DNA of 64,000 bases from Bordetella sp. LUAb4 (GTDB lineage Bacteria > Pseudomonadota > Gammaproteobacteria > Burkholderiales > Burkholderiaceae_B), in NCBI RefSeq assembly GCF_021325795.1, contig NZ_JAHPZX010000002.1, positions 558,001-622,000 on the forward strand, given 5' to 3'. The first letter of the stretch is position 1, and every line of letters begins with the position of its first letter. The notes beneath the pieces were generated by a model. It saw nothing but the letters and a program-made list of their open reading frames with translations, was not told where the DNA came from and made no database searches. The translations under genes and the position numbers were made by a program. This document shows positions 1 to 8,681 of this stretch, piece by piece.

Positions 1-1683
1 GCCATGCACCTCGTCCTTCATCGCCGTCAGGCGCGCCCCCACCAGATCCGGCGTGAGGTTGACGGCGACGCCACCCACGTCACTCTTGTGCGTGATCTCG
101 CCGGTCAGGATCTTCAACACGACACGGCCGCCGTACGCTTGCGCGGCCCGCTCGGCTTCGGCGGGTGACACCACCACGGTTTCACCGGCGCAGGGCACGC
201 CGAACCGCGCGAACAATTGCTTGGCCTGGGCTTCATCCAATGAGGCCTCGCCCGATACGCCGGACAGAAGATCGGTCACGTCGACAGGCGCCACGGCATC
301 CGCGAGGGTAGGCGCTTTCCATTGGGCATGATGCAGCATGCCCGCCAGCGCCACGGTGCAGCTCTCGGCAGCGGCGAAGGCCGGCACGCCCCGTTGCGTC
401 AGCAAAGCCGCGACGGCGGGGGCGTGCGGGCTGACGAAGGCAATCACTGGTTTGTCGCTTTCCGGCAGGCAGTCCTGGATGGCGCCGGCCATCAGCTCGG
501 GCATGGCAAGGCTGGAAGATCCGACGATGATCGCCAAGGCGTCGTAACTGGGGCTGGCCAGGAGCGCGCGTATGGCGCCACGCAGCAGATCGGGTTGCAG
601 GCCCGCCAGGGTCACGTCGATGGGATTGCGGTCCAGCGCGGCATGATCGCCCGTCTGCAAGGCACGCAGGCGCGCTGCGGTCTCGGCATCCGGTGCCGGC
701 GTGTCGAAACCGGACACCCCCAGGCTGTCGGACACCAGCGTGCCGGCGCCTCCGGTCGAGGTGAGGATGGCGACGCGATTGCCGCGCAGCGTGCGGCCGG
801 TGGCCAGCGCCACGGGGATGTCCAGCAAATCGCCGAAGCTCTGCGCGCGGATGACGCCGACCTCCTTGAACAGTGCATCGTACATACTGTCGGCGCCCGC
901 CAGCGCGCCGGTATGGGACACCGCCGCCTTGGCGCCCGCTTCCGATCGGCCGATCTTGAAGGCCACGACCGGCTTGCCGGCACGCGCGGCTTTCAACGCC
1001 GCCGCACGGAATTTTTCCGGATGACGGACGCTTTCGACATACAGGGCGATGACCTTGGTGGCTTCATCGTCGGCCAGGTAGTCGATGAAATCGGCCAGCT
1101 CCAGATCGACTTCGTTGCTCGTCGAGATCAGCTTGGACAGGCCTATGCCACGAGCCGCCGCGCGCGACAGCAGCGCGCCCAGGATGCCGCCGCTCTGCGA
1201 CACCACGCCTATGGATCCGACGGGGAAATGGTCCATCTCCAGCGCGCCGCTGGCCGACAGCACGATGTTGCCGGTCAGGTTGACCAGGCCGATGGTATTG
1301 GGTCCAAGCAGCCGCATATCGCCGGCGGCTTCGATCAGTTCAGCTTGACGGCGCGCGCCTTCCGCGCCGACCTCGGTATAGCCGCTAGCCAGCACGATGG
1401 CAGCCGCGGTACCCCGTTGCGCCAATTCACGTACGGCGACGTGGGCACGTTCAGCGCCCAGCAGCACGATGCCGACATCGGGCACCCCGGGCAGCGAGGC
1501 GATGTCGGGATAGCAGCGCAGGCCATCGATATGGTCGGCGCGGGGATTGACTGGATAAATGTCACCGGCATAGCCGTGCTTGCGCAGATAGGCGACAGGG
1601 CGCCCGGCGGTCTTCTTGACGTCGGCGGACGCGCCAATCACCGCGACGCTGCGCGGGTTGAGAAGGCGGGAAATGGCGTTCAT
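1..1683 (-). CDS. Acyl-CoA ligase, NDP-forming (acetate-CoA ligase family), partial
   Basis: An NDP-forming acyl-CoA synthetase would convert a carboxylic acid and CoA to the acyl-CoA in the cytoplasm. The gene runs off the left edge, so only about 561 N-terminal residues are present. It opens with the family's CoA-binding Rossmann domain (SVAVIGAS near residue 13, then VNPR and GLRCYPDIASLP). CoA-ligase flavodoxin-like domains follow (GVVSQSGGILG near residue 150, LTSTGGAGTLV near 300). The first part of an ATP-grasp domain comes last (LDEAQAKQLFARFGVPC). Its start lies 37 bp after the enoyl-CoA hydratase on the same strand, so the two probably form one operon for activating and oxidising an acyl substrate. 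The substrate cannot be read from the sequence. Confidence 0.88.
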   Translation of the reverse strand, partial: MNAISRLLNPRSVAVIGASADVKKTAGRPVAYLRKHGYAGDIYPVNPRADHIDGLRCYPDIASLPGVPDVGIVLLGAERAHVAVRELAQRGTAAAIVLASGYTEVGAEGARRQAELIEAAGDMRLLGPNTIGLVNLTGNIVLSASGALEMDHFPVGSIGVVSQSGGILGALLSRAAARGIGLSKLISTSNEVDLELADFIDYLADDEATKVIALYVESVRHPEKFRAAALKAARAGKPVVAFKIGRSEAGAKAAVSHTGALAGADSMYDALFKEVGVIRAQSFGDLLDIPVALATGRTLRGNRVAILTSTGGAGTLVSDSLGVSGFDTPAPDAETAARLRALQTGDHAALDRNPIDVTLAGLQPDLLRGAIRALLASPSYDALAIIVGSSSLAMPELMAGAIQDCLPESDKPVIAFVSPHAPAVAALLTQRGVPAFAAAESCTVALAGMLHHAQWKAPTLADAVAPVDVTDLLSGVSGEASLDEAQAKQLFARFGVPCAGETVVVSPAEAERAAQAYGGRVVLKILTGEITHKSDVGGVAVNLTPDLVGARLTAMKDEVHG

Positions 1684-1720
1684 ATCATCACTTTTGGTTG
1701 TTGCGGGCTACGGCGCGGTT

Positions 1721-2515
1721 TCAAGCGCTCTTCGACGCGGTCTTGGCCAGGAAGGCCATCACCGACTCCCGGTGCTCGGTGCTCGTGTAGCAGATGCCTT
1801 GCGCCTGGCTGCCCTGCGCAAACACCTGTTCGGCGGTCATCTCGAAGCTTTGGTTCAGGATGGTCTTGCCCAGCGCCAATGCCGTTGCCGAACCCTTGCT
1901 CAACTCCGCGGCCCAGGCTTGCGCATCGGCCAGCAGGGTTTCCGCGCTGGCGTGGCGGTCAGCGATGCCCAGACGCAATGCCTCTTCGGCGTCGACCTTA
2001 CGCCCGGTGAAGATCAACTCCTTGGCCTTGGAAAGACCCACGCGGCGCGGCAGGAAATACATGCCGCCGCCGTCCGGCACGATGCCGCGGTTGATATACG
2101 ACCAGGTGAAACTGGCGGCGTCGCTGGCGATGATGAAGTCGCAGGCCAGCGCAGTGTCGGCGCCCAGGCCTGAGGCCGCGCCATTCACGGCGGCGATGGT
2201 GGGCTTGGGCATGGTGTGCAACAGCGACTGCGTGTAGTGGACGCGTTGCTGCCGATGCCAGCCGTTGAAGGCGATTTCACCCACCGGGGCGTTCATGCGC
2301 TTTTCCATGCCGGAGACATCGCCCCCGGCGCAGAAGCCCTTGCCGTTGCCGCTGAGCACCAGCGCGCGGATAGCCTTGTCGGCGCTGATACGTTCCAGTG
2401 CCTGGATGAACGCCGTGCGCATGTCGTCGCTCATGGCGTTGCGCTTTTCCGGGCGGTTGAGCAGAAGCGTTGCGATGCCGTCGGTAATGCTCAGTTCGAT
2501 CAAACTGGTGGTCAT
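1721..2515 (-). CDS. Enoyl-CoA hydratase/isomerase family protein
   Basis: A crotonase-fold protein of 264 aa that probably hydrates or isomerises an enoyl-CoA in a beta-oxidation-like route. The oxyanion-hole segments are visible: GKGFCAGGDVSGM near residue 60 and AASGLGADTALACDF near residue 110, followed by the family segment FLPRRVGLSKAKELIFTGR. The start is placed at the ATG giving MTTSLIELSI. A longer in-frame start 69 bp upstream would add a basic tail unlike the family. It is the upstream gene of the pair with the CoA ligase and is divergent from an IclR regulator 162 bp away, which probably controls it. The exact substrate is unknown. Confidence 0.9.
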   Translation of the reverse strand: MTTSLIELSITDGIATLLLNRPEKRNAMSDDMRTAFIQALERISADKAIRALVLSGNGKGFCAGGDVSGMEKRMNAPVGEIAFNGWHRQQRVHYTQSLLHTMPKPTIAAVNGAASGLGADTALACDFIIASDAASFTWSYINRGIVPDGGGMYFLPRRVGLSKAKELIFTGRKVDAEEALRLGIADRHASAETLLADAQAWAAELSKGSATALALGKTILNQSFEMTAEQVFAQGSQAQGICYTSTEHRESVMAFLAKTASKSA

Positions 2516-2640
2516 GTCTCGTGTGTCCTCGATTCGACTTGGTGGCGTCGGTGTCTTTTTTATTGGAGATCGTGGATGAAGCACCCACTTTCGGTTCGCG
2601 TACCAGTGTAGGTTCCGGCATCGTGTTGTGCACCCCCCTG

Positions 2641-2659
2641 ATTTCCATCAAATGGAAAT
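2641..2659. promoter_or_regulatory. Operator-like palindrome for the IclR regulator
   Basis: ATTTCCAT-caa-ATGGAAAT is a perfect inverted repeat with 8-bp arms and a 3-bp spacer. It sits 18 bp before the ATG of the IclR gene, in the divergent region facing the enoyl-CoA hydratase. Short A/T-ended palindromes of this kind are typical IclR-family binding sites, so autoregulation and control of the divergent operon are likely. The repeat is seen; its function is inferred. Confidence 0.6.
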
Positions 2660-2677
2660 AGTGATACGCTAGCCGCC

Positions 2678-3475
2678 ATGTCTTCCAACCCACTCAAAAG
2701 CCAGCGCCGGCAGCATCACGAAGATCCGCTACTAAACCGTTCCCTGGTGCGCGGCGTGGAGATCCTGCGGGCATTCCGGCCTGGCGCGGACCAATTGGGC
2801 AATGGGGAGATCGCGGAACGCACGCAGCTCTCGCGCGCCACGGTCAGCCGGCTGACGCAGACGCTGGTCGAATGCGGCCTGCTGGAGCATGACCGGGCGC
2901 GGCGCAGCTACCGCCTGGCCACGCCGGTATTGAGCTTCGCGCACGCCATGCGGGCGGGATCCCCCGTGCTGGGTGCGGCGGCGCCCTTGATGCGAACCCT
3001 GGCGGAAAAGCTGCGCATCAACGTCGGCCTGGCCACCGCGGACCGCGACGAGATGGTTTATCTGGAGTCGTTCCGTTTCAACCGCAAAGTGGCCCTGCGC
3101 AGCGTGGTGGCTGGCCAGCGGGTGCCGATGGAGCTGACCTCGCTGGGCCGGGCATACCTGGCGGTGGTAGATCCCGAGCAGCGTAGCGCGCTGATGGAAC
3201 ATCTGCACGAGCGGCGACCCGCTGACTGGCCTCAGCTGCGCAAGGCGCTGGACGCCGCCAAACACAGCGTCGAAACGAGGGGCTACTGTGCCGCTTCCTG
3301 GCAACCGGAAGTCGTCGCCATCGCCGCGCCCCTCGTTCTACCGGACCGCCCTATCTATGTGTTGAACGTCAGCGTCAGGACCACGGCGGGCATTGCCGCG
3401 ACCGAGGCGCAATTGAGCGGGCCCTTGCTCGCCCTGCGCGAACAGGCCAAGGCCGCCTTGTGGGCGGCCGCCTAG
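2678..3475 (+). CDS. IclR family transcriptional regulator
   Basis: A DNA-binding regulator of 265 aa. The N-terminal winged helix-turn-helix covers roughly residues 20-80 (RSLVRGVEILRAF, then TQLSRATVSRLTQTLVECG). The C-terminal IclR effector-binding domain covers about residues 95-260 (LGAAAPLMRTLAEKLRINVG, YLESFR, then a GYCAASWQPEVVAIAAPL segment). It is divergent from the enoyl-CoA hydratase/CoA-ligase pair with a palindrome just upstream, so it probably controls them. Its last 4 bp overlap the end of the convergent lactonase gene. Confidence 0.92.
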   Translation: MSSNPLKSQRRQHHEDPLLNRSLVRGVEILRAFRPGADQLGNGEIAERTQLSRATVSRLTQTLVECGLLEHDRARRSYRLATPVLSFAHAMRAGSPVLGAAAPLMRTLAEKLRINVGLATADRDEMVYLESFRFNRKVALRSVVAGQRVPMELTSLGRAYLAVVDPEQRSALMEHLHERRPADWPQLRKALDAAKHSVETRGYCAASWQPEVVAIAAPLVLPDRPIYVLNVSVRTTAGIAATEAQLSGPLLALREQAKAALWAAA

Positions 3476-4710
3476 GGCCGCACGGCCACCATTCCCGCCC
3501 AGAACATCGTGCCATTGCCCACATCCACGTCGTAGTTGCGGGCCAGGGTCAGCTTGCCATCCTCTCCTATACGGAACACCGTCAGTCCGGCCTGTACACG
3601 CTTGATGCGCTCACCCTCGCGGACGTCCATGGGAATATTGTGTTCGACCACCATCAGGCTGCCCGTCGGATCGATACAGAACGTCCGGGGATGGATTCTT
3701 CCAGTCTCGGCGAACTGGATCATGCGCGGTTCTCCGGTATTGTCATCGATGGCATACACCACGATCGAGTTCTCCCCACCCCGGAAAACCTTCTTTCCTT
3801 GATAGTCCGTCGTGCCATCCGCCCGGTTGGCGACATAGACGAAGCGCCCGTTAGGATGAACGTGGATCGGCCCCGCCACTTGCTGCGGAGCGACATCGCC
3901 ACGGTTTTGCAGCGTGTCTACCTCATAGGCCGGCTTCGTCTCTAGCTTGCCTTGTGTCAGCCGGTACATGGCCAGGCGATTCTGACGCTCGAGCGAGACG
4001 TAGACCCAGGGCTTGGCCGGATGGAAATCCAGATGCCGCGGACCGAAGCCTATGCCGCCGTTCGGGGCCACCGAATACTCATGCGACAGGCGGCCGTCGG
4101 CGTAATCGAAGCATTTCAAGGCGCCCGGATCCTCCGCCTTGGTTGGCGTGGCATCGTTCCCCCGCGTGACCAGGATCGCGTGCCGGTTGTCGTTCGTCAC
4201 GCGGACCTGATGCGCGTAGACACCGGCATCCAGCTTGCCCTGCTTCACCTCATTGCCCAGGGTCATATCCGGCTTGATACGGAGCACGCGCACGCTGCTG
4301 GGCTGGTTGAACGCGACGAGCAGGTTCTTTGAAGGAATGTCGGTGCAGATGTTGATCGGCCGATCCGGCAGGGCCACTGGCGCGCCCATGGTCTGGGCTT
4401 CTCCGGTCGCAGGATCCAGCCGCAATGCGGTCGCGTGATGCACGCCCCCCGTCCCGGACTGTCCATTGCTGGAAGCGACATACAGGGCGCGCCCTGATTG
4501 ATGCGGCCACGCGTACTGCACATTGGCCGGCAGCTTGACCGAGCCGCGCCGAGTGAGTTCGGCCGTATTGAGGTTCACGTCGTAATGCCAGAGCTCAGGC
4601 CCGACGTTGGCATACAACGCTAATCGATAGGGTGCGGCCGCGGACAGAGCGACTTTCGGCGCCAGGGCGGCGCCAGCCATCAAGGTCAACATCGAACGAC
4701 GATTCACCAT
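3472..4710 (-). CDS. Exported lactonase family protein (7-bladed beta-propeller)
   Basis: A protein of 412 aa in the YbhE/Pgl lactonase family, whose members hydrolyse lactones such as 6-phosphogluconolactone. An N-terminal secretion signal is visible (MVNRRSMLTLMAGAALAPK, cleavage likely after the alanine-rich segment near residue 25). A periplasmic location therefore argues against a housekeeping 6-phosphogluconolactonase. The repeated blade motifs GPRHLDFHP, GPIHVHPNGRFVYVANR and HPRTFCIDPTG are characteristic of the family. It stands alone and is convergent with the IclR gene. The true substrate is unknown. Confidence 0.85.
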   Translation of the reverse strand: MVNRRSMLTLMAGAALAPKVALSAAAPYRLALYANVGPELWHYDVNLNTAELTRRGSVKLPANVQYAWPHQSGRALYVASSNGQSGTGGVHHATALRLDPATGEAQTMGAPVALPDRPINICTDIPSKNLLVAFNQPSSVRVLRIKPDMTLGNEVKQGKLDAGVYAHQVRVTNDNRHAILVTRGNDATPTKAEDPGALKCFDYADGRLSHEYSVAPNGGIGFGPRHLDFHPAKPWVYVSLERQNRLAMYRLTQGKLETKPAYEVDTLQNRGDVAPQQVAGPIHVHPNGRFVYVANRADGTTDYQGKKVFRGGENSIVVYAIDDNTGEPRMIQFAETGRIHPRTFCIDPTGSLMVVEHNIPMDVREGERIKRVQAGLTVFRIGEDGKLTLARNYDVDVGNGTMFWAGMVAVRP

Positions 4711-4915
4711 GTCTTCTCCAATGCGATTCTGTGGATATTCTTATTTTCGTGGCCTCGGCAGTATTCCGCGAGACCTCAGGCTTTTTACCACCGACCGTGG
4801 CTGCGGAGAGGGCACTAAGTCCGTCGCTCCCGTCTGCCCGCTTCTTATTAGATCATGAGCAAAAGATATTGGCTGCCTGCATGGTGGAAATCCTAGTATG
4901 CGAAATCGACAGCCC

Positions 4916-4935
4916 GCTAACGATTAATCGTTAGC
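4916..4935. promoter_or_regulatory. 20-bp perfect palindrome, probable operator
   Basis: GCTAACGATTAATCGTTAGC is a perfect 20-bp palindrome ending 18 bp before the ATG of the gene at 4954. A related inverted repeat with the same GCTAAC and GTTAGC ends lies at 15500-15531, before the opposite arm of this locus. The shared ends suggest one regulator. The MarR protein encoded at 17123 is the nearest candidate; that assignment is inferred. Confidence 0.65.
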
Positions 4936-4953
4936 CCACGAATCATCAGAGCC

Positions 4954-5811
4954 ATGACCAGCCTCCACACCTTGCGCATCGCCCCGAACGTTCCGGTCTT
5001 CGACCTGCCCATCACCGTTGCCTTGGAGCACGGCCTGTTCGAAAAACGTGGACTCGACGTGCAGTTCGTCGACAAGCACGATCCGGTCACGTCCAGCAAG
5101 GACGCTTTCCAGCGGCAGAAGGAATCGCTGTACGAATGCGGCAAGGCCGATGCCTATAACCTGTGCGAGTGGGCGGGATTGGACCGCTCGGACCGTAGCG
5201 GCCGCGGCAGCCGGGTCTTCGCGCTGCGTCCAGCCGTGGTGGCTCAGGTGATTCTGTCCTTCGACCCCGCTATCCAGGAATTGCGCGACCTGGCGGGCGT
5301 TCCCATCGGCATCAATGAATTCACCGGGTCGCACTACACCGCCCTGCAATTCCTCGACGGCGCCCTGCCGCGCGACCAGGTCGTGCTGGAGCACGTGGGC
5401 GAACCCTACGTCCGCTACGAGCAACTCAAGGCCGGCACGCTGCGCGCGGCCTCGCTGATGGAACCCTATGTGAGCCTGGCACTGAAGGAAGGCGCGCACA
5501 TCATCGGCGTGAATTTCTATCGGGGCGCCGAAGTGATCTCGCCGGACCTGCCGCAGGACCTGCGAGACGCCTACCTGGCCGCCGTCAACGAGGCCACCGA
5601 GATCATCGAAGCCGACCGCGACCGCTACAAGCATCACCTTATCACCGCCCCGATACGCGGCCGCATTGAACCGCAAGAGATCGGCAACCACTTCTTCCGC
5701 TACGCGCACAGCCGCCCCATGGACGAAGGCCGCTTCGCCTACACCGCGGAGTGGATGGGAAGCTGGAATCTGGATCTGCAAAGCGCGAAATACGAACAGC
5801 TCGTTCTGTAG
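4954..5811 (+). CDS. Leaderless periplasmic-binding-protein-fold protein (SsuA/THI5-like)
   Basis: The 285 aa resemble NMT1/THI5/SsuA-type solute-binding proteins (TLRIAPNVPVFDLPITVAL, LFEKRGLDVQFV, DLAGVPIGINEF, LMEPYVSLALKEGAH). There is no signal peptide or lipobox, so the product should stay in the cytoplasm. Cytoplasmic members of this fold include enzymes such as the DszB sulfinate desulfinase and yeast THI5. The N-terminal NVPVF segment can be laid over the DszB active-site region as I recall it, but a valine takes the place of the catalytic cysteine. Cysteines occur instead in the segment ESLYECGKADAYNLCEWAG. It leads the rightward arm of an organosulfur-type locus. A sensor, a scaffold or a divergent enzyme are all possible. 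Confidence 0.72.
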   Translation: MTSLHTLRIAPNVPVFDLPITVALEHGLFEKRGLDVQFVDKHDPVTSSKDAFQRQKESLYECGKADAYNLCEWAGLDRSDRSGRGSRVFALRPAVVAQVILSFDPAIQELRDLAGVPIGINEFTGSHYTALQFLDGALPRDQVVLEHVGEPYVRYEQLKAGTLRAASLMEPYVSLALKEGAHIIGVNFYRGAEVISPDLPQDLRDAYLAAVNEATEIIEADRDRYKHHLITAPIRGRIEPQEIGNHFFRYAHSRPMDEGRFAYTAEWMGSWNLDLQSAKYEQLVL

Positions 5812-6052
5812 GACTTCAGTGATCTAGTCCTTCAATACGCGAAATCCGCAAGAGCCTCGGTGCCGCCACCCTGGACGCAACCGTACCCAAACCGCTACCC
5901 GCCGGCCACCGCTTCCATACCTACCCGCGTATACGCCTCGGCCCAAACTCAACCTCCGCTACGCATCGCGCTGCCCTCGCCCGCCTGCCCCGTCTACGAC
6001 GGCATCGCCTGGGCCTGGACCAGGGCTAGCCGCCCGCAAGCATCCACACACC

Positions 6053-6841
6053 ATGACCACACAAGCCATCGTCTTTCCCGATTCCCGCGAAGTTCGCGCC
6101 ACCGTAGGTGAAGCGGAATGGGCCGTGCGCGAAGAACTGGCCGCGGCCTACCGGCTGGCGGCCCGCTTCGGCTGGACCGACCATATCTTCACCCACTTCT
6201 CCGCGCGCATCCCCGGTGTGCACGACTATTTCCTCATCAACTCCTATGGCCTGACCTTTCACGAGGTGAGCGCTTCCAATCTGGTGCGCATAGACATCGG
6301 CGGCGAGGTGCTCTACGACCCGCTCGGCCGCGGCCACAATCTGGCGGGCTACGTCATCCACGGCGCCATCCACAGCGCACGCCCGGACCTGACCTGCATC
6401 CTGCACACGCATACGACGGCGGGCGTGGCGGTCTCCGCGCAAGAACACGGCCTGCTGACCTATCTGTCGCAGCACGCCGCCCGCTTTCATGGCCATGTGG
6501 CGTATCACGACTATGAAGGCTTCGCCTTCAACCGCGAGGAACAGGCCCGCTTGATACGCGACATCGGCCAGCATCGCATTCTCATCCTGCGCAATCATGG
6601 CTTGTTGACGACGGGCAGCAGCATCGGCGAGGCGTTCCACCACCTGTACTTCCTCGAACGCGCCTGTGGCATCCAGATCGCCGCGCAAGCGGGGGGCAAT
6701 GCCTTGCGCCAACCAGCGGACGCCGTCGTCGCCGAGGCCGCGACCGTGTATTGGCGTGGAGTCGGCGGCACCTATACGGACCGCGCCTGGCAAGCCTTCC
6801 GGCGCGAGCTGGAGCGCAACGACAACACCTTCAATCTCTAA
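6053..6841 (+). CDS. Class II aldolase/adducin family protein
   Basis: A cytoplasmic metal-dependent aldolase or epimerase-like protein of 262 aa. The class II aldolase fold is recognised by FGWTDHIFTHFSARIPG near residue 40, NSYGLTFHEVSASNLVRID, the histidine pair in CILHTHTTAG near residue 120, and ILRNHGLLTTG near residue 180. These histidines are the family's zinc ligands. It follows the leaderless binding-fold protein after a 241-bp gap with no recognisable gene and precedes an ABC transporter set. That suggests it cleaves or modifies a carbon skeleton released after import. No strong ribosome-binding site precedes the ATG. Confidence 0.88.
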   Translation: MTTQAIVFPDSREVRATVGEAEWAVREELAAAYRLAARFGWTDHIFTHFSARIPGVHDYFLINSYGLTFHEVSASNLVRIDIGGEVLYDPLGRGHNLAGYVIHGAIHSARPDLTCILHTHTTAGVAVSAQEHGLLTYLSQHAARFHGHVAYHDYEGFAFNREEQARLIRDIGQHRILILRNHGLLTTGSSIGEAFHHLYFLERACGIQIAAQAGGNALRQPADAVVAEAATVYWRGVGGTYTDRAWQAFRRELERNDNTFNL

Positions 6842-6893
6842 GCATGGGTAGCTACCCTTACCCGCCCAGCAATACCGAAGAAAGGAACACATC

Positions 6894-7892
6894 ATGGTTT
6901 CCCCGCTACGCCGTGCCCTGCTGAAGGCCGCCGTGCTGGCCACGGCCAGCGGCAGCCTGGCGACGCACGGCCGCAACAGCCTGGCCGCCGAAGGCACCAA
7001 AGTCACCCTGCTGGCCGGCAACAAGGGCAGCACGTCGGCGTTGTATCCCTTGCTGCTGAACGCCAAGGAGATCGACACGTCCGGACTGGACATCGAATAC
7101 ATCGGCAGCGCACCCGGACAAATGCAATTGCAGTTGCTGTCGGGCGCGCTGAACTTCAGCGGCTACGGTGCGCTCGGCGTGGTCGAGGCCAACCAGAAAG
7201 GCGCGGACTTCAGGCTGGTGGCGCCCTTCGACCTGAACCATTCCAGCTGGATCGTGCGCGCGGATAGCCCGTACAAAACCATACATGACCTCAAGGGCAA
7301 GCGCGTCGCCACCTTGCCGATCAACACGGACACCGTGCGGCAGGCCGAACTCACCGCCGCCTTGCACGGGCTGAATCTGAAGCAGGACTTCCAGATGAGC
7401 TATGGGCTGGCGCTGGTCAGCCTGGCCCTGTTCGAGCGTGGCGACGCCGATGCCATCATCGCCATCGAGCCGAACTCCACGCGGCTCGTGGCCAAAGGCG
7501 CCCGCGAAATCGCCAAGGTCGGTGATCTGTGGCGCGAAGCCACGGGTGACGAGTCTTTATTTTTGGTGGGCTGGGCGTCCAGCAACGCATGGCTCAAACG
7601 GAATTCCGCCGCCGCGAAGACCATTGCCAAAGCCTACTACGACATCAACCGCCTGATCGTGCAAAAGCCGGACATCATTGCTCAACCGGCTTTCCTCGAC
7701 GCGCTGGGTGTTCCCGCGAACGAGACCAAAGCCATTGAACTGTTGCCTCGACGTATCGCCGCCATCACCTCGGTGCAATGGAACGACAGCGTGGCACGCA
7801 ATATCGACAAGCAGTTGGATCTGGCTATCAAGCATGGCTTGCTGGCATCGCGTCCTGGCGCCCCCATCTTCAGCCAGGAGTACGTGGCATGA
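6894..7892 (+). CDS. ABC transporter substrate-binding protein, aliphatic sulfonate type
   Basis: A periplasmic binding protein of 332 aa in the SsuA/TauA class. The N-terminal signal is MVSPLRRALLKAAVLATASG with alanine-rich processing near residue 30. Core family segments follow: GSTSALYPLLLNA, GLDIEYIGSAPGQMQLQLLSG, ADSPYKTIHDLKGKRVATL and YGLALVSLALFERGDADAI. An AAAGGA ribosome-binding site precedes the ATG. Its stop overlaps the permease start in an ATGA junction, so the trio is translationally coupled. A protein of the same class with matching blocks is encoded at 12546-13535 in the opposite arm. The ligand is inferred to be a sulfonate-like anion. Confidence 0.88.
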   Translation: MVSPLRRALLKAAVLATASGSLATHGRNSLAAEGTKVTLLAGNKGSTSALYPLLLNAKEIDTSGLDIEYIGSAPGQMQLQLLSGALNFSGYGALGVVEANQKGADFRLVAPFDLNHSSWIVRADSPYKTIHDLKGKRVATLPINTDTVRQAELTAALHGLNLKQDFQMSYGLALVSLALFERGDADAIIAIEPNSTRLVAKGAREIAKVGDLWREATGDESLFLVGWASSNAWLKRNSAAAKTIAKAYYDINRLIVQKPDIIAQPAFLDALGVPANETKAIELLPRRIAAITSVQWNDSVARNIDKQLDLAIKHGLLASRPGAPIFSQEYVA

Positions 7893-8668
7893 CACGGGCG
7901 TTGGCGGCGCCAACCTTCTCCAGAACATGGTACGCATGCGCCGCCGTCGCCTGCCTGCTGTTGGGATGGCAGGTGATGGCCACGGTGGCACGCAGTCCAC
8001 TGGTTCCCGGCTTGGGAGAAATCTGGCAAGAGACCCTCAGGATCATCGCCAGCGGGCAACTGTTCAAGAACATGTTCGCCACATTGGGCCGGGTTGCGTC
8101 CGGATTCGTCCTGGCCTTCCTCACTGCATTCGTGCTGGCGCTGGGCATGGGGCGGCGGCGCGGCTTGGCCGCGTTCTTCGAACCATTGCTGATCGTCGGG
8201 CTGACGGTGCCCGGCCTGGTGTGGGCCATCCTGTGCATCATCTGGTTCGGCATCAGCCTGGTGGGATCGGCCATCGCGGTCGCCATCTCCATCGCACCGG
8301 CGATATCGCTCAACCTGATCCAGGGCGTGCGCTCCATCAACGCCGAATTGCTGGAAGTGGCGGCCATGCTGCGCCTGCCGCTGTCCGTGCGCTTGAGACG
8401 GCTGTGGCTGCCGGGCCTGCTGCCCGTCGTCTTCAGCGGCGCCAGGCTGGCCTTGTCACTCGCCTGGAAGGTCATCGTCCTGGTCGAGATGTTCGGACTA
8501 TCCAGCGGCGTCGGCTTTCAGTTGAACAGCGAATTCGGTGCACAAAACGTCGCCGGCGTCCTGGCATGGACACTCTGCTTCGCCGTGGTGATGGCCATCC
8601 TCGAGTACGGTCTCCTGGCGCCGCTGGAGGCGCGTTTGCTGCGTTGGCGCCGAGCGTCGGCAGTCTGA
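7889..8668 (+). CDS. ABC transporter permease (SsuC/TauC type)
   Basis: An inner-membrane permease of 259 aa in the binding-protein-dependent transport family. Hydrophobic segments are spread along the protein, and the cytoplasmic EAA-type loop is visible (LEVAAMLRLPLSVRLRRLWLPG). The start is the ATG overlapping the upstream TGA (ATGA). A longer frame upstream is the shadow of the binding-protein gene. It pairs with the binding protein before it and the ATPase after it to make a complete importer. The closest relative in this window is the permease at 11655-12545 in the opposite arm. Confidence 0.9.
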   Translation: MTRALAAPTFSRTWYACAAVACLLLGWQVMATVARSPLVPGLGEIWQETLRIIASGQLFKNMFATLGRVASGFVLAFLTAFVLALGMGRRRGLAAFFEPLLIVGLTVPGLVWAILCIIWFGISLVGSAIAVAISIAPAISLNLIQGVRSINAELLEVAAMLRLPLSVRLRRLWLPGLLPVVFSGARLALSLAWKVIVLVEMFGLSSGVGFQLNSEFGAQNVAGVLAWTLCFAVVMAILEYGLLAPLEARLLRWRRASAV

Positions 8669-8681
8669 AGGGAAGAATGAA

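Noticed and set aside
322-2010. Long open frame on the plus strand opposite the CoA ligase and enoyl-CoA hydratase genes
   Set aside because: High-GC antisense shadow; it has no recognisable domain and overlaps two genes with clear family motifs.
4954-5811. A DszB-type sulfinate desulfinase call for the leaderless binding-fold protein
   Set aside because: The similarity is limited to a short N-terminal segment compared from memory, and the catalytic cysteine position is a valine, so only the fold is claimed.
5860-6111. Pro/Ser-rich frame before the class II aldolase
   Set aside because: It overlaps the aldolase start in another frame and has the composition of noncoding DNA.
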